Source: Tigriopus japonicus (lineage: Eukaryota > Arthropoda > Copepoda > Harpacticoida > Harpacticidae). From it: DNA of 64,000 nucleotides. The stretch is taken from positions 667,680 through 731,679 of the forward strand of contig CM021320.1 of the NCBI GenBank assembly GCA_010645155.1, written 5' to 3'. Shown piece after piece: positions 23,901 through 35,669 of the stretch. The notes under the pieces are model-generated. The model saw only the letters and a list, made by a program, of their open reading frames with translations, was not told the origin of the DNA and made no database searches. Made by a program: the position numbers and the translations under genes. Every line of letters begins with the position of its first letter. Positions within the stretch are counted from its first letter, which is position 1.

Positions 23901-25641
23901 TGTAGTTCGCCTTTTTTGCATCACATTGGCCATTTATTGGCTCGTAAAATCTGTCTCTCTAAATAGTGAACCTCTCCATATAGTGAACATTTGGCCGCTG
24001 CAAATGGTGTTCACTATATGCAGAGTTGACTGTATCTTATATTTATCAGGAGCTGTGGCCTATGTAACAAAGAGTTTCTACACTAATTTTCAGCTCAATC
24101 AAGCAGCGGAGTCAAAAGTTATACGCCTTTTAAATTCAGGCAAGCAAGGACGATGTTTTTTTTTTTCGAGCTCTGTAAGCCATTTGCTTGCATGTAATAT
24201 AATAGGAAGAAAGTATGGATAGGGAAAGAAGAGAAAGAAAAGATTGTTTGATGAACTAAATTGAGAAAATTTCAAAAGGAAACTTTCCTATATCCAGAGT
24301 TAGTCCAGGCCTAGTTTAATCACACTTCTTTTGTTTCCAAAGTTCAGGGAACACGATAATGGTACCCAGTTTGCGTTTTTAGATGACTCGAAAAGTAAAT
24401 GATTCCACGGTGCCAAAGGCAGCCCCCACAATTCTATCAGGAAGGCTTTCAAAAGTGGAATCATTTCAAAGTGTATAGACGACACTGGAGCTTATGTAAA
24501 AAATGATGATTGATGAAAGTGAGGTCAAGTAAATGTTGTTCGTGATGTTTATTTGATTATTGAAGTTGAAACAATTATTAGTTCCTCACTCTGGAGACCA
24601 TACCATAATTGATCAATCTATGTTTTAATTATCATATTTTGAACCAGAAGAAAACAAGAAGACATATGGTTTAAAGAATTGAGAGAAAGATCTTTTTTTG
24701 ATCTTGACATAATTTCAAATTGCTTGTGATTTCAGGAAAAAAGACCCCAAAAAGACCAAAATATGTGCTTTCCAGCGAAAAATGATAAAATTTCTTTTAC
24801 TGAAAAATGCCCTTTTATGTGAAAAAATATTTCCTATGTTTTCACATAACTTTCCGCCCATTATTGATCACTCTTACAAGTTTACTAAAGTGTTACGTTT
24901 CCTTTGAAGGACCCGGTACTTTTTAACAAGACTGTAATCAGCTCCTACATCTTTATATTCCAGTCAACCTTGCGAGGATTCTTGGTAATTTTGGCACTTT
25001 CCCTTCATGCAGTTTTCGAGGGTATCGCTGTGGGATTGACCAACAAGGAAGCCAATGTTTGGTACCTCTTGTTCGCTATTGCTGCTCATAAGTATGTGAT
25101 CGCATTCTGTCTCGGCATCCAGTTTGTTACCACTGGCATCCGACCTTTACTGATCATCATCTACATTGGTGTGTTTTCGCTCATTTCGCCGTTTGGCATT
25201 CTGATTGGCACTCTACTCACTGGAGCATCATCTTCTGTTGACGAAGAACTCCAAAATCCGACAGTCACCATTTTGCAAGGATTGGCCACGGGAACCTTGC
25301 TCTACGTGGTCTTCTTTGAAGTCTTGGAAAATGAGCGAAATCAGAAGAAGATGAAAGGAATCTATCAAGTAAGTTAGTCTTTGGAAAAAAAACCTCCATC
25401 GCCTCGCTTTCTAAAGAAAATACTTCTTGTCCGACTTTTTTAGGCCATTTTTGTGATATTGGGTTTTGCTGTGATGATTTTGGTCCAATTAGTGGAAATC
25501 AATGGCGAAGATGTTGAGGACTTACCCACGAAAGTGGCACACCACAGTTGTGTCCTTGACCTAGAAATGGTGGCCAATCTCTCTCTACCTGTGAACATTA
25601 CATGTTTCAACGGACAAATTCAATTGAAAGAGGGTGCTTAA
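17909..25641 (+). CDS. ZIP-family (SLC39A1/2/3-like) zinc transporter
   Basis: ZIP proteins move Zn2+ into the cytoplasm from outside or from vesicles. Three exons, 17909-18400, 24964-25368 and 25444-25641, join in phase 0 to 364 residues, normal for ZIP1-3. The first intron is 6.6 kb and the second 75 bp, both GT-AG. TM1-3 lie in residues 1-115, with THMLPEV at 63-69 (H64, TM3). A variable His-containing loop spans ~116-164. TM4 carries SLHAVFEGIAVGL with metal-site residues H179, E183 and G184; TM5 carries AAHK (H206, K207). TM6-8 follow, including LATGTLLYVVFFEVL. The C-terminal tail after TM8 is longer than usual, about 45 residues, with NLS and NIT glycosylation sequons, consistent with an extracellular end. 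The ATG has context CAACATGG. The only odd point is the repeat-filled first intron. Confidence 0.92.
18401..22260. other. First part of ZIP intron 1
   Basis: AT-rich intronic DNA with no supported exon. A 17-bp near-perfect palindrome, CGACCCCTGAGGGGTCG, is at 21394-21410. Confidence 0.5.
22263..22331 (+). repeat. Possible tRNA-derived SINE head
   Basis: GTAGCCGAGCTTACTAGCG resembles a pol III A box, and GGTTCGCATCC about 50 bases later resembles a B box (GGTTCGANNCC). The stems of a tRNA cloverleaf are not preserved, so this is not a tRNA gene. It may be a SINE head or chance. Confidence 0.35.
22415..22556. mobile_element. Small inverted-repeat MITE in the ZIP intron
   Basis: AAAATACACACTAGGTCTGAT (22433-22453, 21 bp) is repeated inversely with one mismatch at 22518-22538, and weaker similarity extends outward to the limits given. 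No target duplication is clear. Confidence 0.5.
23040..23200. mobile_element. hAT-type MITE, copy 2, nested
   Basis: This is a shorter (161 bp), opposite-orientation copy of 7310-7528. It begins CAGAGGTAGACAACC and ends GGTTCCCGACCCTTG. The flanks CTTTATAT (23032-23039) and CTCTATAT (23201-23208) form an 8-bp duplication with one mismatch. It sits inside the terminal repeat of the pogo-like element, so it inserted later. Confidence 0.85.
23285..23538. repeat. 78-bp perfect palindromic arms around an assembly gap
   Basis: Bases 23285-23362 are the exact reverse complement of 23461-23538, with 98 N between (23363-23460). It may be a real hairpin inside the host element or an assembly artefact in which one contig end was placed twice. 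Confidence 0.8.
24055..24200. repeat. Fragment of the ~450-bp inverted-repeat MITE family
   Basis: TTTTCAGCTCAATCAAGCAG and GGAGTCAAAAGTTAT match the left arm of the element at 25791-26240. Only part of one arm is present. Confidence 0.5.
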
Positions 25642-25693
25642 ATGAATATTGAAGAAGCTTATATCAATATATCTTATCTATTTCTAACTCTAT

Positions 25694-25699
25694 AATAAA
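25694..25699 (+). terminator. Polyadenylation signal of the ZIP gene
   Basis: AATAAA 53 bases downstream of the ZIP stop codon. Confidence 0.75.
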
Positions 25700-25790
25700 C
25701 AAGAAGTATCGCATATCAAATGGAAGTCTCAACATAATCAACGCGAAAAATTTAGGTTTTTAGGTCTCCAATGCTTTCTGTTAGGCTGAC

Positions 25791-26240
25791 CAAGAAGCAC
25801 TGGAATCACGGAGTGGGAGGTTAGGAATGAGAATTCTGATTTCCAGTTAAAACGAGTAAATAACGCTCTTTTGCAAATGAGACCTTCCTTTTGTCGAGTA
25901 GACCACGTATTTCAATTTTCAGCTCAATCAAACGTCGGAGTCAAAAGTTCTGCTCTCTCAAAGCTCAGTGCAAATCCTACCGAGAATGAATGAACTAGCC
26001 CTTTTGTGGTAATCGTTTTACCACAAAAGGGCGAGTTCATTCATTCTATGCTCTCTTCAGTACATAAGTTTGAGAAGGCATAACTCTTCACACCGGCATT
26101 CGATTGGGCTGAAATTTGAAAGACGTGTTCTTCTCAGTACAAGCCATGTCTCATTTGCAAAAGAACGCAAATGGTTTGTTTCTACTGGAAATCATAATTC
26201 TCATTTCTAGCCTCCCACTCCATGATTTCCGTGCTTCTTG
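25791..26240. mobile_element. ~450-bp fully palindromic MITE (best copy)
   Basis: The whole element is two inverted arms meeting near 26015, where TTTTGTGGTAA faces TTACCACAAAA. It begins CAAGAAGCAC and ends GTGCTTCTTG. GGCTGAC lies directly outside both ends (25784-25790 and 26241-26247), giving a 7-8 bp target duplication. Related copies are at 7541-7965 and 55400-55732, with fragments at 24055 and 51715. A TSD of 7-8 bp points toward hAT-like transposition, but the termini are not diagnostic. Confidence 0.75.
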
Positions 26241-26247
26241 GGCTGAC

Positions 26248-27696
26248 CAAACATGTTGAATTTTTCATTATATAGTTCCAACTCTTAAAATTCCTAGTAA
26301 TAAGATATAAAGTACAGTCAAAATTGTATTAAACAATTTTGCTCGTCAGCTACTTCACTTTAGTATCGAAAGTTATGCCCACAACATGAGACATGAGGTA
26401 TATTTCTAGCTAAAAAATTAAGCAAATCAGACTTCTTTCTTTTTACGTTTTTTTCCGTTTATGGACCAAAATAAGGAAAGTATCCTTTTGTTTAATGAGA
26501 GCAAGAATACTAATCAAGCATCAAAACTTAAAGGATATGATAAGTGGGATGTCCTCTCTAAGCAAAAGAGAGAATAAGGCCTAATAATGACTTCTTTCTT
26601 TTGCTTCTCTTGGAACCTATGGCCTTCAAATTCCGGGACTTCTCTACTACTTCCCTTTTGTGCCAGATCTACACCTATTACGTAGTGATTAGCTATTAGT
26701 TAGATTAGCTATGGGTTAGTCGCTTATTCTTGTTTTCAACTTGAGCAGTAAATGCTTCAACATTTTTGACGCGAAATATTTTTGTTTCTCTCTCCGTCAA
26801 TCCTGTCTCTATTATCCCAGGCTCATACAGTTATCAACGTCCACAATAATCAACCATGATCCCATTGCCAATCTTTTTGTGTGGCCAACAGATTAATCTC
26901 TTTTTGCGCCCTGACCTTCTGGCTTCACAAAGCCCGCCTGTCAAGAGGAACAAGGTAACGTTGCTCTGCTTTGTGTATCGGAAGCACTGCCAAAAATCAT
27001 TTTGCACCCTTCTCCGAACCTGGACGATCTCACACCCTTGCATTTTCGTTCCCTCGCAAGTGCTCAAAACTGAAAGCAGAGTGTGAGCCCCAACGCCCAA
27101 ACTTCACCAAAGAGAAAGGGACACAACGTGCCATTCTGGTTTTGCTCACAACGGATCCTCGGCAGTGGCCTTTTTCGTAGAGTACCAACTCCTTGCACTC
27201 ACCTCCAGTAGATTGCGCGACGTCTTCTCAGTTTGGCCGCGACTCTTTCTTGTTCTTTGGTTTGCTCACGAGTGCGTAGCATCGCTCTTCACCTTCAGTC
27301 CTCAAAGGCTGGAACCACGGAGTGTTCCATCTTTCTTTCTCTATTGCAACTAGTTCGGTTGGAACTGTCTACGTGAGTGAACTTGCCTCTCCAATTTGGT
27401 TTCATAATTTGAGCCAGATTACGGGATTTCTATGGATTAGAAAAGGTAAGGAGAGTCCTCTTAGATTGTGTGGAAATCAACTTTGGAGGGCTTGCTGCTC
27501 TCAATTGTTATGGCATATTTTAAGTCGGTCCAACTTTCTTATCCTCGAAATGGCCTTCTCTGCATACCATTAAAGCAAGATCCTCTCTCTCTTTGGGCGA
27601 CAACAAAGTTTGTACAACTTCAAGCCATTACGTTTTCAGCCTTCAACTCTATCAAGACTCTCTGGGTGAGCAGTCCCCAAATTTTCTGTGTGAAGA
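26248..27696. other. Upstream flank of zinc-finger gene 1
   Basis: No coding frame supported. Several short frames at 26834-27573 overlap on both strands. The first in-frame stop before the ATG of gene 1 is TGA at 27691-27693. Confidence 0.4.
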
Positions 27697-30600
27697 ATGA
27701 ATTGCTCTAGTCATTTTGACAGTTTGGAGTCCGATTCGGAGACAGACTTCTCTCCAACCAATCATCAAAGCAGTTCTCAAGACCACCGGTTCCCACGTAC
27801 CCTAACCATTCGAAGGAACCAGCTTTACGATGCCAATAACGTCCCATCCAATCGACACAATCAAGGCTCCAAAATCCTCGATTCAGAGCCAAATCCTCAC
27901 AGCCAATCATCCGACCACGTGAAGAGTGCAGGCAGAGGTCTTTCCCGAAATGGGCACACTCTCAAGGGCATCGCCAGTGCAAAACGTGGCGAAAGTGAAC
28001 AAAGATCCGATGCTGCTAATGTTCCGAAAGGGATCCGAGAAACCATCTCGTCAATGGTAACATCTTTCAAAACCGTGTTTCATATTGGAACCTCCACCAG
28101 AGAGCAAAGGATCCAGGCGTCCAATATTCTGAACAACAACTCCAAGGCCAGCTTTCTTGACAATGACAATAGCCGGAAGGGAAGGGCGCCCAAAACCAAT
28201 AAAGATGGGCGGCGTTCCACGAATCTGAGAACTTATCAGAGATTTGGAACACGTGGAGGCGTTCGACCAATTCCATTGGGTAAGTTTTTTTCCTCGGGGA
28301 GCGGGTGATCGAATATTACTTTGAGAGTCTTCTATGGTCCCAACGGTGAGGTTTTCCACCGACCTCAAATCGATTAGAACATTCATTTCCACATTGAGAA
28401 TCCATTATTTCTCCCCCAACTGGTTCACTGTCTCCTTGCATCGGTTGTGATTTATCGCCATCCAACCTATGGCAGAACGGGTTTCGTTTCGTTAATCTCG
28501 ACCACAGAAAACGTCTCTGGGTCTGTTGGAAAAGGAAGAAATCTGGATCCCAGAACATGTGGAGGCTTCTTTTGTACTTTTTCCTTGGGCCTTTGAAGGT
28601 CAATGGCTCACACAGCCAAGATCTACCGTTATCTTATGGAGAATAAAACCACGACTTTGAGCCCAAGCAAGCAGAAGAAACGCTTCCGAAGTAAATGGTC
28701 CTTTAAAATGCAAATGTGGAAAGGAGGTAGTCGTACAAGGCTTTTACAACAAGTCTGGCAGCACAGGAAGCTTCCACATCGGAGTGAGGATACTCAATCC
28801 CAAGGCATTTTCCACGTCATAACACCGAATCAGTATTGTTCAAATGGTCCCAACTAGACAGAAAGAAAAAGAGAGAGAGAGAGGTGGAGAGCAAGTTTTC
28901 CCTCGGGATCAACGTAGGGCCTGGCCAACTTAATGGGCTCTTGAAAAAGTGCCTCAACTTTCTTTGTTCTTTTGTGATGGACCCTCTGAGATGAGCAAAC
29001 TCGACTTTGAGGCTCGTGAGAAATGGAGCCCGGGCTTTCGCCAAAGCCACGTCATGAAAAGGCTGCCCAGATTATTCTGCTTCTGCGGTTGACAGGTCTT
29101 CAATAATAACCCGGCTACTGGAGTCTGTTTGTGGGCAGGACAAAGACTGAAAACCCCTGACACCGCCTTTATTTACCTTCATGCCATTCCATAGAGAGAA
29201 GCTTTTCGATTTGGGCATTGTGGGTAATTTGTTGGGCCCACCAGAGACTTGCTTGAGGAGCGTGTCTCTGTTGTTTGGTATTTTGTGCTATTGTTCCAAG
29301 CTCAAACACATTAGAACATTGGGGTGTTCCAAGATTGTAGAGGGAAGGAGAGATACTTCAACACAATTGCCATTGTTGTTGGGGTTCTAAGAAGAAAAGA
29401 AAACATTATGATCCTTTTCAAGATGAAACAGGGTCATTTCCGACCGTGGCGAGAGAACTATCATTTTTGCTATACAAATCGAGAAAGGGGCCAATTCCGC
29501 AATTTCCGTACTGCAGATACCATTTTCCAGAGCTCTTTCACAATGCAAACATTGGTACCAAATGCAATGCCGTATTGGCACGGTTTTCATTGGTTTGTCA
29601 GTTCGACTCGTTTCATGATGTCCTATTGATGAAACAAGCTTTGCGAAAGAGGTGAATTAAGTAACATTCAGGAAAGTCTCCTCGAAAAATGTCAACTTGA
29701 AGCGAGGCAATTAACATTAGTGGCCAAACACGGCGTTTCTTTCAGATGGAGAAGTTAATTTAAAACCTTTTCACTTTTGAGACCAGTTTTGTTATGTAAA
29801 TGCAATCCTGAACATTCATTTGAATTCGGTTGAATAAGTCACGAGCAAAAACTCTACATTTCTACTTAAAACATGCTTAAAACAAATATTTGAAAATTTA
29901 CTTTGACGAAATTCTTATATGGACTGAGAGCAGTGCTGTGCTAAAATAATTCGGAAATATATTTTGAGGATCGATTGTCAACGGCCTTTTTGTTCGACAT
30001 TCTCGAAGGACAAAACAGGAGGGTCGTTATCTCAATTTAGACAAACGCTTAAGTTGATTTCGACAGTATTTTAGGTAGACGCATCCAGTAAAAAAGGAGA
30101 AAACAAAAATTCATTATTTTTTTGATTATGTTTTATGTGACTTTATATGAGTTTTTGGCCCGTGACCTAATTAAAAAAATTAAGAAAAATTTGCGGGATT
30201 GCATTCACACCTCAAAACTGTTCTCAAATGTGTTTGGAATCTGAAAATGAATGCTCCCGCTCAACGAAACACCGTGCAAAAGCTGTAATTGCGCCTAATT
30301 TGGAAAGCAAGTCAAGTTTGCCGCGAAAAATTTAGGTCATCTCTTCAACGGAGGCTCGGACAATTGTGGAAAATGCAAAGCTTCGGCGTTTTTGGTCCAA
30401 TAAAACTGATTCCCTTTATCAGGCAAAAAATGGTTTTTTTAATGTGTCGGCTTCAACCAGTTTTTGTGCTCTTTTTGACAAACAACTTGTTACCATTTTA
30501 TCATAGATTATTGGATTGCTATATTTTGTTGCACGTACTAAAACATCAAACTTTCCCCAGGAAGTTGTTAGGTAATGCTTATTGTAAAATCGGACTTCAA

Positions 30601-32984
30601 TATTGCAATTATTTCGCATTTTTAAATATTCTTATTATTTTGAACGTTTTTCTAATTGCTTGGCTCATTTTTCCGGAGAATTGGCTTTTTTGTAATTTTT
30701 TATCATTCTTGTAAAATTCTACAAGTTTTTTTCTTGGTAAAACTTCAAATTTCAGTGCAATATGCACATTTGAAATTGATATATTTTGCAGAGTAATATC
30801 TTGAAAACGATTTTTTTTATTAGTAGCGCTGCTAAGGAAACACGGTTGATACTATATTTAAAAACCGGCTCGTAGAGACTGAGTTTCTACTACAATATTT
30901 TTTCCTTCTCAAACCATGTCCTTTAAGTCAAATGACCATCAAACGAACGAAACATGCTGCCTAGTTCTGCGCAGAATTAACAAATGTCGAGGCAATGACA
31001 CCCAACCACATTTTTTTCAGGCACAACCAATCGTAAATTTTACGACAAATTACCCATCACCGATGATGCAAACCTTTCACCGTCCAGAGAAGAGGCCAGT
31101 GCAATCGCCAGTCCCATGTCGATTGATACCTCAACCATTGCTTCCACATCCACACCTGCTTCCGAGTTCTTCGACAACAATTTCTTAGAACAATGGGGTG
31201 AGAAGGAAGGCATTGAGTTTGTTACGTTGTGTATGCATTGATAACCTTCATTTCTCCATTTCAGATGAGGAGGAGCTCACCTGTCAAGTATGTGATCGAT
31301 CTTTCGCCACGCCAAACCTCTTGGAAAGACACCAACAGAAACGACGTCATTGGGGGTAAATAGTTCTGTCCGCAAAAACACAGTTGAAATCATACCATGC
31401 TGATTAAGCACCTGCTATGCTGTTGTGACCAAGATCCAATTCATCATTCTTGCGGTTCGTCCACGATTGATCAATCTTGGGGTCGAATATTGATGAGTAG
31501 TGCCAAAGATCCCCTTAAAATCGACTTGAAAGCCATCATTACTCATAAATGGGGGGAGCTGAGTTCTTTGACAATCTGTTGTGGCTCTGAGAGGAGTAAG
31601 CAAGCCAGAGATATGATCAATCCTTCGCTCTTTCTCTCTTCCATTTGACACCCGACAGCTCGGAATCATTTTTCGTACGAGGCTTTTGAGAAATGGATGT
31701 GCCATAAACGTAGCAAATGATCACTTATTCGACAGTTTCCCTGTCAGGGCAGCAGAAAAGATTCGGAGCTCGTCGCTCTTTGCCTGTCAGTCCAGAGAAA
31801 TAATGAGCCGATACTAAAGTCACTCCCGAACGACTACTGTAACACCACCACCAAGCATTACTCACTGACTAGTAGGATGATGGGGAGTTTAAGGCAGATC
31901 ATCATCATCATCATCATCACAGCCATGATGAATGATGAATCATCACTTTCCTTCCTCTTTCTGACGTTTCTCACGGGAGCCAAGGAGTGAGCACCACCCA
32001 CCGATCGTGTGCTTTGTTGGGATGGGGATGAGATGTGGTTCCCACTACAGAACACAGATTCATGGTTCGGGTTGTTAGCTCACAAGGCCTTCTTGGACCT
32101 TCAGAGAAGCAAGAAAGAGAGAGTTATGTTCAAGATTGATTGATTACCTTTCTAGTCATTTGACACATTAGGAGACGAGAACGAGAGCAGAGTCCGGATC
32201 CGGTGGATACTTAGATCCCAGTGGAAAAAGTCAACATCAAACAGAGTTTATGGCGAGTGATAAAATGTTTTACTAGGGCACTCTATTTTTAGTGAGTAAA
32301 GCTTGCTAAAGGAGCCAAAATCGGGATAGGAACTTTATTGTTCCGGTGAGGAATAGTCCAACACGAAAAACTTGAATACAGAGTGAGTAAGGAATTTTCT
32401 CAACAAATCAGGGAAAGAAGTTTCATCCATTTACTTATTAGGTAAATATTGGTTCAATTCGTTTCTAGATATCCGTGGTTGGCACTTAGCACTAGCTAGA
32501 GTTGAAATTGATAAATAGCCTCGCCAGAGATCAGAAACAGACGCAGATAAACAGTCATAATTGACACACTTGTCAGATGTCGACCCTGTTCGTTCGTTCG
32601 TTCGTTCGTTCGTCGGTCTCTGGATGGAAGAAAACGATTTCACGACAAAGTGTACAATCTGCCACAAAATCTGGGAGACGAAACATGAACGTCAAGCTAA
32701 TTGTCGCATTACGAGTAATGACGTTACTACAGAGTGTTTCTTTTTTTCTGTTCCGTTGCAGGTGCTCAATTTGCGAATGTCTCTTTGATTCGCTCATGCT
32801 TCTTGAGCATCACAAAGAGGAGTCGGAACATTGGTCCGATGAAGGGTTTTCAGACTCGGAGAGCGAATCGGATGATTGGCAATTGGATGAATTGAGGCAT
32901 TACCAACTTGAGCGAATGATCGAAATGGAAGAGACGGCTTTTGGACCGGATGCTCAAATCGACAGGAAAATGCTCCTCTTGTGA
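27697..32984 (+). CDS. Two-finger C2H2 zinc-finger protein, paralogue 1
   Basis: Four exons, 27697-28279, 31021-31197, 31265-31355 and 32762-32984, join in frame (phases 1, 1, 2) to 357 residues; all introns are GT-AG. An in-frame stop lies two codons before the ATG. Residues 1-195 are hydrophilic and Ser/Asn/Arg-rich, with one conserved block around ETISSMVTSFKTVF. Finger 1 (C260, C263, H276, H282) and finger 2 (C285, C288, H301, H307) both have the spacing C-x2-C-x12-H-x5-H and are directly adjacent, joined by WG in place of a TGEKP linker. An acidic Ser/Asp/Glu tail follows. It is probably nuclear and may bind nucleic acid or protein, but no named family is recognised. If exon 3 is not spliced, TAA follows at once and gives a one-finger form. 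Confidence 0.8.
28280..31020. other. Intron 1 of zinc-finger gene 1
   Basis: GTAAGT donor and TTTTTTTCAG acceptor. Frames at 28603-28857 and 30289-30714 lie here, but the second lacks an ATG start and neither shows a domain, so I treat them as non-coding. A GA run is at 28870-28883. Confidence 0.55.
31356..32761. other. Intron 3 of zinc-finger gene 1
   Basis: GTAAAT donor and TTGCAG acceptor. It contains an (ATC)n run at 31898-31919 and a (GTTC)n run at 32588-32613. No exon is supported inside. Confidence 0.6.
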
Positions 32985-33402
32985 TGTGTTTTTCTTGTTT
33001 AGGTTTAATATGTTGATTTATTTTGCGTTTGTACGGACATGACTTTGTTTTCTGAGAAAAATAGTTTTGGTCAAAGTCTGCTTTGACATGAAAAGCAAAT
33101 TAAAACAAAGAACGCTTTTCCGGTTGTTTTTAAGTCCACGAGCAAGCAGGAAATGTCTACCTGAGGAGAACGAGAAAATCAGTTCTTGGCTATTTTTTCC
33201 GGGATGCAATTGTCACCTTTAAAGTTCACATCGAGAAAAAGAAAAAGAAACCAAGGAAGGAGGAAGTCTAAAAGGACAAGATATATTGTTAGGTAAAATC
33301 AAAGGTTTAGATAAAAGTTGTGAGGTATTATTGGGGTTGGGATGCTTTAAAATCTGACTTATTGGCTCAAAATTGTCCAGACTTTCAAAAAGAAAATCAA
33401 TA
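32985..33402. other. 3' flank of zinc-finger gene 1
   Basis: An ATTAAA at 33099-33104 is the best polyadenylation signal candidate. Nothing else is recognised. Confidence 0.4.
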
Positions 33403-33534
33403 TAAATTCTCTAATTCTGTCCTTATTTTCACAGAAGTTTTAAGTAGATTGGTAACAACGTCGAGCCTTAAATTCTCTAATTCTCCTCATATTTTCACAA
33501 AAGTTTTAAGTAGATTGGTAAAAACTTCGAGCCT
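33403..33534 (+). repeat. 66-bp tandem duplication
   Basis: Two head-to-tail units, 33403-33468 and 33469-33534, both beginning TAAATTCTCTAATTCT and ending CGAGCCT, differ at a handful of positions. Confidence 0.8.
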
Positions 33535-34344
33535 TCCATAAAAATTGCCGCTGGTCGTCTTAAAAAAGGATAACGACTTTGTCAACACTATAATTTTCAT
33601 GGTGCTATTTTACGAGAGTCAAACATCTAAAATTCAAAGCAAATTTTAGATTGCTGTATTTTTCATTCTAATTAAAACCGGATGTAAGAATATTGGAGTA
33701 AGAATAAACCTCGATAGAAGAAAATTTTGCCACTTGCCAATAAGAAAAATAAGCTTATTACGTATTTTGTTTAAAAAAGATCGATGAAAGAAAACCTGAC
33801 GCACAATGTTCATTTTTTCAACTTTGCCTTATGTCAAGCGATGCATGCGAAATTTGACATCAACTTCGAGGTTCTGTGTTTTCGATTTTACTTGTTACGC
33901 GACAATCGTTCGATTTCCTTAACATTTGCTTGTGCAGAAGTGGATACGTTCTTGAGCAATATTTTTTTATCATTGATCCAGGGAATATTGTTTTGATAAT
34001 GCTCAACGTGGCTCAAACTTAACCTCCTATTGAAATCATCATTCTCATTATGTTCGCAACAATGTGATGATTGTATGAAGTGATGCAAAAAGTGCTTCCG
34101 GTCTTTGAAAATTGTGGAAATTATTACCAATTTCTCCAATCTGACGACAAACCTTAAGGATAGTAAGTAAAAAAGTTTGCAAGGTTCAAGTTTTACCAAT
34201 TCACACTTTTTAATAAAAAAACGCCGTATTGACTACGGCGTTCACAAATTATTTTGTGCTCTCGTCTTGATCGATCGGCAATAATATTGTAATATTTGTT
34301 TTGTTAGGTTCCATTTTTGCTTCTGTACTTTTCAAAAAACGACT
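33535..34344. other. Intergenic DNA with a strong hairpin
   Basis: No gene. AACGCCGTA and TACGGCGTT (34220-34242) form a 9-bp stem with a 5-base loop after an A-rich run. Confidence 0.45.
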
Positions 34345-34655
34345 CGGCTCGTATGAATGCCCAACTGACACATATCATCTGTGACATCTTCCAGCATGAG
34401 GGAAGCATTAGTTCATCATTATAGGAACCTTTTTTCTTATCAGAAACACGTATGAATTAATTAGCTTATTTGATAGCGCAGTTTGGTTAGTGGCTAAAGT
34501 ATATGCTTGTAATGAAGAAGGACTCTGGTTTGTTATTGAACATTGTCAGAATCAGCTGAATGCAGATGTTATGTCTTGACCAATCACCAGCATGAACTAC
34601 CAGCAGTTAAGCACCTTGTGTTAGCTTACGATGGCCAGCCTCTTTATACAGGTCC
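34345..34655 (+). repeat. SINE-like dispersed repeat, copy 1
   Basis: It matches 54678-54817 joined to 55238-55345 (GGAACCTTTT, CAGTTTGGTTA, CTCTGGTTTGTTATTGAAC, TTGACCAATCACCAG, TGTGTTAGC). TGATAGCGCAGTTTGGTTAG resembles a pol III A box, and GGTTTGTTATT about 45 bases on could be a decayed B box. A tRNA-derived SINE is likely but not proven. Confidence 0.5.
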
Positions 34656-35660
34656 CTAATTCAAGCAAAAAAGTCCACTTTTCCTCTTGATCGGTTTCGT
34701 CATTGTTTCATTTGGTGCCACCGTTCTCTTCTTAGGGACAAAAAAAAATATTTCCGTCACCAACAATGTCATTCTTAATGTCAATACCGGCTCATTTGAA
34801 AGCTTTAGTAGACCTAATGCAAGAACCCAAATAGATGGCGCATCAATTTTATGAACGGTCATGGATAAGTCATTGCTTTTTTGTCACTAGATTCTTGGCC
34901 CGAGAGAGAAAAATATAAAGCGGATGATATTAAAAGTGAGAAAAAGAAACATGAGTCACTCATTTTTCTTTTGAATTGAAAACATACTGCTAAGCTTGTC
35001 TGAGACCGGACAGGAGGAGATCCAGTTAGAATTTTCCATCGTGATCTGTTTGAACCTACCATTGGAGAACAAAAGTCTGTTTGGAGAGCGGTTAGTCTCT
35101 TCGAAAGAAGGATGACCCAGATATGAATATCTTTCAGAATTTTCCTCATGGGGCGTTCTTAGAGTCAGTCTATGCCACAAGAGTAGAACCACGACCTCAA
35201 ATAGGATTACGTTCACTTGCAATGGATCACAGAAAGAGCAACACAAACATGGAAAATCAGATGGAGTAGGCATGGCTTCGATTGTCGGACGAATGGTAGG
35301 CCAAGCTGCTGTCTTGGTACTCCGCAAATATTTAACCTAATATTATACCTAGTAAGGGTGGATCGAAATGGATCGAAGCCAAAATTGAAAGAGGGCTTAA
35401 CCAAGGGTCTGACAAAAAATAACACCCGGTACAAAAAAATCTTTAAATTTCTTCTTGATTGGGGAATATGGGAAAGCAAATAGTAGATTGTAAAAAGTCG
35501 TAAGTATGAGATTGCAGGTTGACGAATATTTTTTTTTCCTATAGTAAACCAAATTCAAGTTGGATTAACGTTTGCCAAGTATTTACTCGCCCCTAACACT
35601 GGTTGAACACTTTCAAATACTGAAGTTGGAACAAATATAAATAAACCCTAAAGCTTAATA
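34656..35660. other. Intergenic, nothing recognised
   Basis: Frames on both strands at 34859-35483 overlap and contradict each other. No exon is supported. Confidence 0.4.
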
Positions 35661-35669
35661 TAAATTAAT

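Larger units (their letters stand above)
23007..24032. mobile_element. Pogo/Tigger-like non-autonomous element with nested insertion
   Basis: The ends CAGTCAACTC and GAGTTGACTG are inverted repeats, each directly flanked by TA, as in pogo-type Tc1/mariner elements. Inside both ends the motif CTCC.TATAGTGAAC recurs, giving subterminal repeats. The left end is interrupted by the hAT MITE at 23040-23200, and the centre holds an assembly gap between 78-bp palindromic arms. No transposase frame is visible. Confidence 0.7.

Noticed and set aside
30289..30714. 141-codon hydrophobic frame in intron 1 of zinc-finger gene 1
   Set aside because: It starts at TTG, its composition follows the AT-rich DNA and no family is recognisable.
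35263..35341. Short frame GRMVGQAAVLVLRKYL that looked exon-like
   Set aside because: It is only about 25 codons with no convincing splice pair or homologue.
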